This document shows, piece after piece, positions 13,192 to 21,037 of a stretch of 64,000 nucleotides of DNA; position 1 is the stretch's first letter, and every line of letters begins with the position of its first letter. The notes under the pieces are model-generated. The model did no database searches and had not been told where the DNA came from. It was given only the letters and a program-made list of their open reading frames with translations. The stretch comes from Streptomyces xylophagus (GTDB lineage Bacteria > Actinomycetota > Actinomycetes > Streptomycetales > Streptomycetaceae). Location of the stretch: positions 1 through 64,000 of the forward strand of contig NZ_JNWO01000024.1 of the NCBI RefSeq assembly GCF_000716435.1, read 5' to 3'. The position numbers and the translations under genes are program-made.

Positions 13192-14580
13192 TCAGGCCTT
13201 GGCGAGTTCCTTCTCGCCGCCCTGCTCGGGCACGCCGTCGAGGTGCTCGTCGCCGTCCTTCTCGTCGAGCAACGTCTTCTCGTCGAAGGGCAGTTCACCC
13301 GCGAGGACCCGGTTCACCCGCTCCTTGTCGACCTCGCCGGTCCAGGTGCCGATGAGCAGCGTGGCGACGGCGTTGCCGGCGAAGTTGGTGACGGCGCGGG
13401 CCTCGCTCATGAAGCGGTCGATGCCGATGATCAGGCCGACGCCGTCGACCAGGGCGGGCTTGTGCGACTGCAGACCACTGGCCAGTACGGCGATACCGGA
13501 GCCGGAGACACCGGCCGCGCCCTTGGAGGCGACCATCATGAAGAGCAGCAGACCGATCTGCTGGCCGATGTTCATCGGCTGGTCCATGGCGTCGGCGATG
13601 AACAGCGAGGCCATGGTCAGGTAGATCATCGTGCCGTCGAGGTTGAAGGAGTAACCGGTCGGCACGGTGATGCCGACGACCGGGCGGCTGACACCCAGGT
13701 GCTCCATCTTCGCGATGAGCCGCGGCAGCGCGGACTCGGACGAGGAGGTGGAGACGATCAGCAGGAACTCCCGGCCGAGGTACTTCAGCAGCTGGAAGAG
13801 GCTGACCTTGGCGACCAGCTTGGTCAGCGTGCCGAGCACGACCACGATGAACAGGAAACAGGTGACGTAGAAGCCGAGCATGATCGTGCCGAGCGCCTTG
13901 AGCGCGTCCATGCCGGTCTCGCCGATCACCGCGGCCATCGCGCCGAAGGCACCGACGGGCGCCGCCCACATGATCATGCCGAGGATGCGGAAGACCAGCT
14001 TCTGGATGTACTCGACACCGCGCAGCACCGGCTCGCCGGTCCGGCCCATGGCCTGCAGCGCGAAGCCGGTGAGCAGCGCGATCAGCAGCGTCTGGAGGAC
14101 CTGGCCCTCGGTGAAGGACGACACGAAGGTGGTCGGGATGATCCCGAGCAGGAAGTCGACCGGGCCCTCGGCGGCCGACTTGGCCTGCTCGTGTCCGACG
14201 CCCTTCACGGCCTCGGTCAGGTGCATCCCGCTGCCCGGGTGGATGATGTTGCCGACGACCAGGCCGATGGCCAGCGCCACGAAGGACATCGTGATGAAGT
14301 AGCCGAGCGCGAGTCCGCCGACCTTGCCGACCTGCGCGGCCTTCCGTACGGAGCCGACGCCCAGCACGATCGTGCAGAAGATGATCGGCGAGATCATCAT
14401 CTTGATCAGCGAGACGAAGCCCGTACCGAGCGGCTTCAGCTCCTTGGCGAAGTCCGGCGCGATGAACCCGACGGCGATACCGAGGGCGACCGCGATGATC
14501 ACCGCGATGTAGAGGTAGTGGGTGCGGTCCCGCTTCGCGGCGGGTGCTGCGGGTGCGGCAGATGCGGGCGTGCTGGCCAC
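13192..14580 (-). CDS. Cation:dicarboxylate symporter (DctA-like)
   Basis: 462-residue secondary transporter of the SDF family, which imports C4-dicarboxylates or related acids with protons or sodium. The family signatures are clear: serine-rich loop STSSSESALPRL, substrate/ion motif GYSFNLDGTMIYLTMA, ASKGAAGVSGSG re-entrant loop and DRFMSEARAVTNFAGN. Eight or more hydrophobic segments start at YLYIAVIIAVALGIAVGF. I moved the start to GTG at 14580 because AAGGAGG lies six bases upstream; the longer ATG start at 14613 has no such site. The gene is divergent from a CitA/CitB-type sensor pair across ~200 bp, the usual arrangement for a substrate-induced carboxylate transporter. Confidence 0.93.
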   Translation of the reverse strand: MASTPASAAPAAPAAKRDRTHYLYIAVIIAVALGIAVGFIAPDFAKELKPLGTGFVSLIKMMISPIIFCTIVLGVGSVRKAAQVGKVGGLALGYFITMSFVALAIGLVVGNIIHPGSGMHLTEAVKGVGHEQAKSAAEGPVDFLLGIIPTTFVSSFTEGQVLQTLLIALLTGFALQAMGRTGEPVLRGVEYIQKLVFRILGMIMWAAPVGAFGAMAAVIGETGMDALKALGTIMLGFYVTCFLFIVVVLGTLTKLVAKVSLFQLLKYLGREFLLIVSTSSSESALPRLIAKMEHLGVSRPVVGITVPTGYSFNLDGTMIYLTMASLFIADAMDQPMNIGQQIGLLLFMMVASKGAAGVSGSGIAVLASGLQSHKPALVDGVGLIIGIDRFMSEARAVTNFAGNAVATLLIGTWTGEVDKERVNRVLAGELPFDEKTLLDEKDGDEHLDGVPEQGGEKELAKA

Positions 14581-14784
14581 GGCTGCCCTCCTTGACGACG
14601 TCGTCGGCATCATCCGGCGTGCGGCTCACGACCGGCGGAACCCGGGCTGCGAGTGCGGCTCACGTCCGGGAAGATCCCGGAGATGGGGCTCCCAGGGGGT
14701 TGCGGTGACTATCTCCCGGCTTGTGAGGCCGGTCACCCTTCCGTTCATTTAGTTCACGCCATGTCTGAGAGGCACACTGACGGC

Positions 14785-16461
14785 ATGCGCTTCCCGCACG
14801 TCCCCCGCCCCCGCAGCCTCGCCGGTCAGCTCTTCGGCATGCAGGCCGTGCTGATAGCGGTCGTCGTCGCCGGGTACGCGCTGTTCACCTACGTCAGCGA
14901 CCGCAGCCAGGCCGAGGACGCGGCCGGCCGCCAGGCCACGGCGGTGGCCCGCTCGGTCGCTGACTCCCCGTCGGTGGTCGCGGCGATCGGTACGTCCGAC
15001 CCCACCGCGCACCTGGAGACGTACTCCCTGCGCGTCCAGCGGGACACCCAGGTCGACTTCGTCACGATCATGAACCCGAAGGGCATCCGCTGGACCCACC
15101 CGGACAGGAACCAGATCGGCAAGAAGTTCCTCGGCCACATCGAGCCCGCCCTCAGGGGCGAGTCCTTCACCGAGACCTACACCGGTACGCTCGGCGCGTC
15201 CGTCCGCGCGGTCACCCCCGTCTACGACACCGGGCACACCCGGATCATCGGCCTGGTCAGCGCCGGCATCCGGGTCGAGGCGATCACCCAGCGGGTGCAG
15301 GACCAGGTGACGGCCCTGATCGGCGTCGCGGCCGGCGCCCTGGCACTGGGTGCCGTAGGGACGTATGTCATCAACGCCCGCCTCCGCCGCCACACCCACA
15401 ACATGAACGCGACCGAGCTGAGCCACATGCACGACTACCACCAGGCCGCGCTGCACGCGGTGCGGGAAGGGCTGCTGATGCTCGACGGACAGTACCGGGT
15501 GGCACTCATGAACGACGGCGGACGCGAGCTGCTGGGAGTGACGGGTGACGTGGTGGGCCGCTCGGTGGCCGACCTAGGCCTGCCAGCACCACTGACGGGG
15601 GCGCTGCTGTCGTCGGAGGAACGGGTGGACGAGGTACATCTGACGGCGTCACGAGTGCTGGTGGTGAACACGTCCCCGGTGTCGGGCGGCGAACGCCGAG
15701 GAACGGTGGTGACGTTGCGAGACGTCACCGAACTCCAGTCTCTGATGGGCGAGTTGGACTCGGAGCGGGGCTTCACGCAGGCGCTGCGCTCGCAGGCGCA
15801 CGAGGCGGCGAACCGCCTCCACACGGTCGTCTCCCTGATCGAGCTGGGGCGGGCGGAGGAGGCGGTGGACTTCGCGACGGCCGAACTGGAGCTGGCCCAG
15901 ACCCTGACCGACCAGGTCGTCTCGGCGGTCAACGAGCCCGTACTGGCGGCCCTGTTGCTGGGCAAGACGGCCCAATCGAACGAGCGGGGCGTCGAGTTGG
16001 TGGTGTCCGAGGACAGCGGCCTGGACGACGGCCTGCTGCCGGATTCCTTGCCCGCGCGGGACTTGGTGACCATCCTCGGGAACCTGATCGACAACGCGGT
16101 GGACGCGGCGCAGGGCAGCCTGCGGGCGCGGGTCACGGTGACGGCGCGCACGGCGGGCGGCGCGGGGGCGAGTGGCTCCGCGTTGGTGCTGCGGGTGGCG
16201 GATACGGGGGCGGGGGTGGATCCGGCCCACGCGGAGGCGGTGTTCCAGCGGGGCTTCTCGACGAAGCCGGCGGGGCCGGGCGGGCGAGGGCTGGGGCTGG
16301 CGTTGGTCCGGCAGGCGGTGAACCGGCATGAGGGGACGTTGACGGTGGCTGAGGCGGAGGGGGGCGGGGCGGTGTTCGAGGTGCGGTTGCCTTTGTGGGG
16401 CAAGGACTCCGGTGCGGCTGGTGTAACTGGTGCGGCCGTTTCCACTGGCGATGACGCATGA
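14785..16461 (+). CDS. CitA/DcuS-type sensor histidine kinase
   Basis: 558-residue membrane kinase. A first membrane helix (AVLIAVVVAGYALFTYV) and a second (LIGVAAGALALGAVGTYVI) flank a periplasmic-side sensor domain typical of the citrate/C4-dicarboxylate sensor group. A cytosolic PAS domain follows, then the unusual H-box QAHEAANRLHTVVSLIELG of this kinase class, and the ATPase domain with DNAVDA, ADTGAG and GRGLGLALV. The start is uncertain: ATG 14785 keeps a short positively charged tail before the first helix; ATG 14761 is in frame and neither has a good ribosome site. The stop overlaps the response regulator start as ATGA. The divergent symporter suggests that the ligand is a di- or tricarboxylate. 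Confidence 0.92.
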   Translation: MRFPHVPRPRSLAGQLFGMQAVLIAVVVAGYALFTYVSDRSQAEDAAGRQATAVARSVADSPSVVAAIGTSDPTAHLETYSLRVQRDTQVDFVTIMNPKGIRWTHPDRNQIGKKFLGHIEPALRGESFTETYTGTLGASVRAVTPVYDTGHTRIIGLVSAGIRVEAITQRVQDQVTALIGVAAGALALGAVGTYVINARLRRHTHNMNATELSHMHDYHQAALHAVREGLLMLDGQYRVALMNDGGRELLGVTGDVVGRSVADLGLPAPLTGALLSSEERVDEVHLTASRVLVVNTSPVSGGERRGTVVTLRDVTELQSLMGELDSERGFTQALRSQAHEAANRLHTVVSLIELGRAEEAVDFATAELELAQTLTDQVVSAVNEPVLAALLLGKTAQSNERGVELVVSEDSGLDDGLLPDSLPARDLVTILGNLIDNAVDAAQGSLRARVTVTARTAGGAGASGSALVLRVADTGAGVDPAHAEAVFQRGFSTKPAGPGGRGLGLALVRQAVNRHEGTLTVAEAEGGGAVFEVRLPLWGKDSGAAGVTGAAVSTGDDA

Positions 16462-17138
16462 CCGCCGACCCGATCCGCGTCCTCATCGTGGAGGACGATC
16501 CCGTCGCCGCCGACGCGCACGTGATGTACGTGGGCCGGGTGCCGGGGTTCGTGGCGGTGGGCAAGGCGCACACGGGGGCGGAGGCGCGGCGGGCGCTGGA
16601 GCGCACGCAGGTGGATCTGCTGTTGCTGGATCTGCACCTGCCGGACGCGCACGGGCTGCAACTCGCGCGGTCGTTGCGGGCGGCCGGGTATCACGCGGAC
16701 GTCATCGCGGTGACGTCGGCGCGGGATCTGGCCGTGGTGCGGGAGGGCGTGTCGCTGGGGGTCGTCCAATACGTCCTGAAGCCGTTCACCTTCGCCACGC
16801 TGCGGGACCGGCTGGTGCGGTACGCCGAGTTCCGCGCGGCGGCCGGCGAGGCGAGCGGCCAGGACGAGGTCGACCGGGCGCTGGCCGCCTTGCGCGCGCC
16901 GTCGCCCGCGGCGCTGCCGAAGGGGCTGAGTGCGCCGACGTTGGAGAAGGTGACTGTCGCTCTACGGGACTGCGGGGACGGGCTTACCGCGGCAGGGGTG
17001 GCTGAGGCGGTGGGAATTTCCCGGATCACGGCTCGGCGGTATCTGGAGCATCTGGTGGAGGCGGGGAGGGCTGCGCGGAGTCCGCAGTACGGGACTGTGG
17101 GGCGGCCTGAGTTGCAGTATCGGTGGGTCAAGGGGTGA
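16458..17138 (+). CDS. CitB-type response regulator
   Basis: 226-residue partner of the preceding kinase. The receiver domain has the acidic pocket at E12-D14, phospho-acceptor D58 in LLLLDLHLP, T86 and K108 in VLKPF. The C-terminal domain has a helix-turn-helix, TAAGVAEAVGISRITARRYLEHL, typical of CitB/DcuR regulators. Translation is coupled to the kinase by a four-base overlap. It most likely activates the divergent symporter. Its last 11 bases overlap the end of a convergent NLR gene. Confidence 0.93.
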   Translation: MTADPIRVLIVEDDPVAADAHVMYVGRVPGFVAVGKAHTGAEARRALERTQVDLLLLDLHLPDAHGLQLARSLRAAGYHADVIAVTSARDLAVVREGVSLGVVQYVLKPFTFATLRDRLVRYAEFRAAAGEASGQDEVDRALAALRAPSPAALPKGLSAPTLEKVTVALRDCGDGLTAAGVAEAVGISRITARRYLEHLVEAGRAARSPQYGTVGRPELQYRWVKG

Positions 17139-19569
17139 GTGGGGGGTCGTCGAGGGCTGCGGCACGGGTGCGGGCTTCGGCGGCATGGTCCCTGGCGTGG
17201 ACACGAGTGAAGGCATCTGCGGCCAGAAGGTAGGCGGTACACGCCTGGACGGGGTCGTGAGCAGTCTCATGGGCCAGAGCCAGGTTGTTGAGAGTCACCC
17301 CCACACCGAACCAGTCCTCGAACTCCCGGCAGATCTCCAGGTCTTTTCCATACGCCTCAACCGCCTCATCCACCAGACCCGCCTTCCGCAGGACATTGCC
17401 CAGGTTGTTCCAGGCCATGCCCTCGCCGCGACGGTCTCCAGCGGCCCGGAACACGTCCCGGGCCCGGTTGTGGGCCTCGATCGCCTTCCCCACCCGACCC
17501 TCCCTGCTCAGGGCGTTGCCCAGGCTGCCCCACGCCATTCCCTCACCGATCGGGTCTTCCGAGTCCCGAAACAGGTCCCGGCACCGGCTGTACGCCTCAA
17601 TCGCCTCCTTCACCCGCTCCGCCGCCAGCAGGGCGTTGCCGAGGCTGCCCCACGCTGCGGCCTCACCCTTGAGTTCTCCGGCGGCCCGGAACAGGTCGCG
17701 GACGCCCATGTGCGCCTCGATCGCCTCCTCCGCCTGGCCCGCATCCAGCAGGGCCATCCCGAGGTTGCCCCACGCCATGGCCTCACTCCGCCGGTTCCCG
17801 GTACGGTGGGCAGCCTCCCGCGCGGCCTCTGAGATGCCGATCAGGTCGTCGACATACCGCCGCCAGTGCAGGTACTCCGCCAGATGCAGGGCCAGCAGCA
17901 CCGCGGTCTCCGCGAACCGCTCCTCCCGCACCCACCCCACCGCCGCCACCAGCCCGGCCCGCTCTCTGTCCAACCACGTCAACGCCTGCCCAGGATCCGC
18001 GAATCGCTCCGGCTCCGGGTTTCCCGGCAGCCACCGCAACCGGTCATCAGCCTCACCCGCCCACTGGCAGTAGAACTCCAGTACCCGCTCCCTCGCTCCC
18101 TCGCCCTCCTTCTGCGACCCAGCATCCCGCGCCACCACAGCCGCCCCGAACGCGCGCACCAGGTCATGCACCCGCCACCATCCACGCCCGCTGCCCCGCT
18201 CAACAAGGTGTGCACGGGCCAAGGCCTTCAGGTCCCGCACCGGAGGTGCCTCCGCACCGACCACTGCAGCGACGACCTCGTCGCTCACCTCAGGTCCCGG
18301 CGTCAGGGCAAGAAGGCGCAGCAGCCGAGCCTGTTCCGGCGGCAGCCGGCGGTACGAGAGGTCGAAGGCGGCACGGACATTGCGCTCGCCGTCGTCCAGG
18401 TGGTCGAGGCGATTGCGGGACTCGGTCAGCTCCACCACAAGTTCGGCAACCGGCATACCCGGGTCCTCCGCCAGCAGGGCAGCCGCGATCTGCAGGGCGA
18501 GCGGCAAATGCCCGCAGAGGGCCGCAAGTTGCTCGGCAGCGTCAAGGTCGGCGACGACCCGCGTGTCATGCGGGTCAGCAATCCGCAGGGCACGGTCAAG
18601 AAGTTCGCACGCTTCCTCCCGCGTAAGCTGCGCCAACGGAACGAGCCGCGCTCCCAGTTGAGGCAGCCGGTCCCTGGACGTGACCAGGACATGGTGTCGG
18701 GCATCCCCCGGGAGCAAGGGCCGTACCTGATCCGGCGACGACGCGTTGTCGGCCAGGACAAGCACCGCACCGCACTCCCGCGCACGTCCCGCCAACATCG
18801 AGCGGTACAGCGCCACGCGCTCGTCCGCCGTACCGGGGATGTGCTCAGGCTGAGTGCCGAGCGCGCGCAGCAGTGCCTGGAGCGCCCGGTCAGAGGTGAC
18901 AGGCTCCTCGTCGTACCCATGCAGGTCGATGAAGAGCACCCCGCCCGGGAACCAACCCCGCTCGCAGGCGAGATGCGCCGTTTCGACAGCGAGCGCGGTC
19001 TTGCCGATCCCGCCGAGCCCCGACACTGCGGCGACAAGAACCGCCGGCGAATCCGACTCCGCTGCCCGGTCCGGGTCCAACGCCCCCAACAACGCCGCCG
19101 TCTCCTCCTCCCGGCCGGTGAATCCACCCGGCCGCGGAGGCAGCCCGGCCAGCGCCTCGGGTACGGCAGCCCCACCCTGCTGAATCACGATCTGTACGCC
19201 CACCACCTCGCGCAGAAAGACCCCGCCTCGGAAGTCGGTGTGGTCGCCGTCGTACCAGGAGGACGTCTCCCTGCCTGGCTCAAACCGCTCCATGGCCCGC
19301 GCGACGAGACCGGCACCCTGCGGATCGGCGGCGAGCAGGCCGGCCAAGGCCTCGCCCCACTCCCGCACCGCATCCCGCCACGCCGGATCCTTCGCCGCCT
19401 CGGCGATCTTCCGAGCGGACGCCCCGGCCTCCAGCCCCACCACCCGAGCGAGTTCCACAACCGCCCGGCGTCCGCCGTCCCCACCCGCACCCTCGGCCAG
19501 AGCCGCCAGCAGCGCTTCCATCTGCCAGTCCCACCGTTCCCTACCAGGTCCTTGCGACCCGCCACCCAT
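17128..19569 (-). CDS. NB-ARC/TPR (NLR-like STAND) ATPase 1
   Basis: 813-residue signal-transducing ATPase. An N-terminal helical region of about 100 residues not found in the other three paralogues here is followed by the shared GDHTDFRGG motif (109-116). The NB-ARC module then has Walker A GLGGIGKTALA (~183-193), Walker B VLVLADNAS, the TSRDRLP sensor, GHLPLALQ and the MHD-like VHDLVRAFG. The C-terminal half is TPR-like, with ~40-residue units such as EAMAWGNLGMALLDAG. Proteins of this plan bind a trigger through the repeats, oligomerise on ATP binding and activate an effector; many act in phage defence. It is 29 bp downstream of a small membrane-protein gene on the same strand. The stop overlaps the convergent response-regulator gene by 11 bp. 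Confidence 0.9.
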   Translation of the reverse strand: MGGGSQGPGRERWDWQMEALLAALAEGAGGDGGRRAVVELARVVGLEAGASARKIAEAAKDPAWRDAVREWGEALAGLLAADPQGAGLVARAMERFEPGRETSSWYDGDHTDFRGGVFLREVVGVQIVIQQGGAAVPEALAGLPPRPGGFTGREEETAALLGALDPDRAAESDSPAVLVAAVSGLGGIGKTALAVETAHLACERGWFPGGVLFIDLHGYDEEPVTSDRALQALLRALGTQPEHIPGTADERVALYRSMLAGRARECGAVLVLADNASSPDQVRPLLPGDARHHVLVTSRDRLPQLGARLVPLAQLTREEACELLDRALRIADPHDTRVVADLDAAEQLAALCGHLPLALQIAAALLAEDPGMPVAELVVELTESRNRLDHLDDGERNVRAAFDLSYRRLPPEQARLLRLLALTPGPEVSDEVVAAVVGAEAPPVRDLKALARAHLVERGSGRGWWRVHDLVRAFGAAVVARDAGSQKEGEGARERVLEFYCQWAGEADDRLRWLPGNPEPERFADPGQALTWLDRERAGLVAAVGWVREERFAETAVLLALHLAEYLHWRRYVDDLIGISEAAREAAHRTGNRRSEAMAWGNLGMALLDAGQAEEAIEAHMGVRDLFRAAGELKGEAAAWGSLGNALLAAERVKEAIEAYSRCRDLFRDSEDPIGEGMAWGSLGNALSREGRVGKAIEAHNRARDVFRAAGDRRGEGMAWNNLGNVLRKAGLVDEAVEAYGKDLEICREFEDWFGVGVTLNNLALAHETAHDPVQACTAYLLAADAFTRVHARDHAAEARTRAAALDDPPLTP

Positions 19570-19598
19570 ACATCAACGGTAGGGCGTCAGGCGGGAGT

Positions 19599-20135
19599 TC
19601 ACGTAGCCTTCGCATACCAGACGACCTGCCAGGCCAGCCCCGCCACGGCGAGCGTCTCCAGCAGCGAGATGGCGACGAGCAGCCCGCTCTGCCCGTCCAC
19701 CCAGAACACGACGAGCGCGGCCAGTGGCACCGCACAGAACGCCGTCAGGTCCACCACTATCTGAACGGCCTTCCGCGAACCTCGCCGCCTGTCCCCCCGA
19801 TGCGCGGTCTCCCACCCAAACGCCTGGAACCCGCCGCCCGGTTGGGCAAGCGCGGCGAGCTGCGGTCCCAGATCGTCACGCACGTACGAACCGATCGCCG
19901 AGATCTTCTGGTCGTTCATGAGATAGGTCCACCCGAGCACGACACACACCGGCGGCAACGCCAGCAGCATCGACGCCTGCTTGGCCTGCGCGGCGGCGGC
20001 GATGACGGCGGCCACGACGCCCAACGTGACGTAGAGCAGGTTGTCCCGGAACCCGATCCGCGCCTTCTGCTCGTCCTTGATGCTCTGGTACTCGGCGAGC
20101 AGCAGCTGCCCTACCGTTACGTCGTGTTCCGGCAC
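19599..20135 (-). CDS. Small four-helix membrane protein, possible effector of the NLR island
   Basis: 178 residues with four hydrophobic segments: LLYVTLGVVAAVIAAAAQA, MLLALPPVCVVLGWTYLM, IVVDLTAFCAVPLAALVVFW and LLVAISLLETLAVAGLAWQV, plus a cytosolic N-terminus with EYQSIKDEQKARIGFRDN. I do not recognise a named family. The GTG start has GAAGGGA six bases upstream. The gene is directly upstream of NLR 1 on the same strand and divergent from the nucleosidase gene with only 26 bp between start codons, so all three probably respond together. Small membrane proteins are common death effectors beside STAND ATPases; that role here is inference only. Confidence 0.75.
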   Translation of the reverse strand: MPEHDVTVGQLLLAEYQSIKDEQKARIGFRDNLLYVTLGVVAAVIAAAAQAKQASMLLALPPVCVVLGWTYLMNDQKISAIGSYVRDDLGPQLAALAQPGGGFQAFGWETAHRGDRRRGSRKAVQIVVDLTAFCAVPLAALVVFWVDGQSGLLVAISLLETLAVAGLAWQVVWYAKAT

Positions 20136-20161
20136 TCGATTCCCTTCCCCCGCAGTACCTT

Positions 20162-21037
20162 ATGAGTGTGCCGGAGCCGCATCCCATCGTCCTCGTCCTG
20201 ACCGCACTCCCTCTCGAATACGCCGCTGTCCGCGCGTACGTCGAGGACCGGCAGGAACTCGTCCACACCGACGGAACCCGAGTCGAACAAGGCCAACTCG
20301 CCGACACCGCATGGCAAGTCGCCATCAGTGAGCTGGGCGTAGGCGCCGACCGGGCCGCTGCTCTCACCACCCAGCTCATCAACTGGCTGCATCCACAAGC
20401 CGTGTTGTTCGTCGGTGTCGCCGGCAGCCTGAAGGACGACGTCGAGATCGGCGACGTTGTCGTAGGAACGCAGGTGTACGAGATCTACGGCGGGAAGCAG
20501 GAACCCCAGGGGTTCCTGGTCCGGCCTAAGGCCCTGCCGGGTTCGCACGCGCTCGAACAGGCGGCCCGTTCCGCGGTACGGGACATGGCCGACGTACGGG
20601 CACACTTCATGCCGATCGCGACGGGCGATGTGGTCCTGGCGGACGCCGAGTCGGAGATCGCCCGGTTCATCCGCAGCAACTACAACGACGCCGGCGCGAT
20701 CGAGATGGAGGGCTTCGGGGCACTCCAAGCGGCCCATCTGAGCGGCCAGTTGAACGCCCTGGTCATCCGGGGCATCAGCGACCGCGCCGACGGCGACAAG
20801 CGCAACGCCGACGCCTCGGGTTCACAGCAACGGGCAGCCAAGCAGGCGGCGTTGGTGACGGTCGCGCTACTCCGCAAGCACCGTCCGCGCGAGGGTTCCG
20901 ACAGCTCCGAGGAGGAGCCCCATCGGGGTGGCGACCGAGGGGGCTACGGAGCGACGTACGGCGGAGACCACATCGACTTCCGGGGCGGGACCTTTCACGG
21001 GCCGGTCGTCGGCAAGAGGGTGGACGGGCGAGGGTAG
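20162..21037 (+). CDS. Nucleoside phosphorylase-type nucleosidase with C-terminal signalling motif
   Basis: 291-residue protein of the purine nucleoside phosphorylase / MTA-SAH nucleosidase fold. It starts with VLTALPLEYAAV, has the phosphate/ribose loop FVGVAGSLKDDVEIGDVVV, the purine-binding IEMEGFG and the catalytic aspartate in ISDRAD. After a charged linker (SDSSEEEPHRGG) it ends in YGGDHIDFRGGTFHGPVVGK, the same motif that stands at the N-terminus of the NLRs nearby. The frame stops at TAG 21035-21037, yet in the +1 frame homology continues straight into an NB-ARC domain. This looks like a nucleosidase-motif-NLR fusion split by one base. The role would be depletion of a purine nucleotide or nucleoside on activation. 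ATG has no clear ribosome site. Confidence 0.88.
   Translation: MSVPEPHPIVLVLTALPLEYAAVRAYVEDRQELVHTDGTRVEQGQLADTAWQVAISELGVGADRAAALTTQLINWLHPQAVLFVGVAGSLKDDVEIGDVVVGTQVYEIYGGKQEPQGFLVRPKALPGSHALEQAARSAVRDMADVRAHFMPIATGDVVLADAESEIARFIRSNYNDAGAIEMEGFGALQAAHLSGQLNALVIRGISDRADGDKRNADASGSQQRAAKQAALVTVALLRKHRPREGSDSSEEEPHRGGDRGGYGATYGGDHIDFRGGTFHGPVVGKRVDGRG

Noticed and set aside
13150..14595. 481-codon plus-strand frame opposite the symporter
   Set aside because: His/Asp/Arg-rich shadow of the transporter; no motif.
20960..21016. Pentapeptide-repeat domain
   Set aside because: Only one or two loosely matching units; a single conserved motif shared by unrelated proteins fits better.
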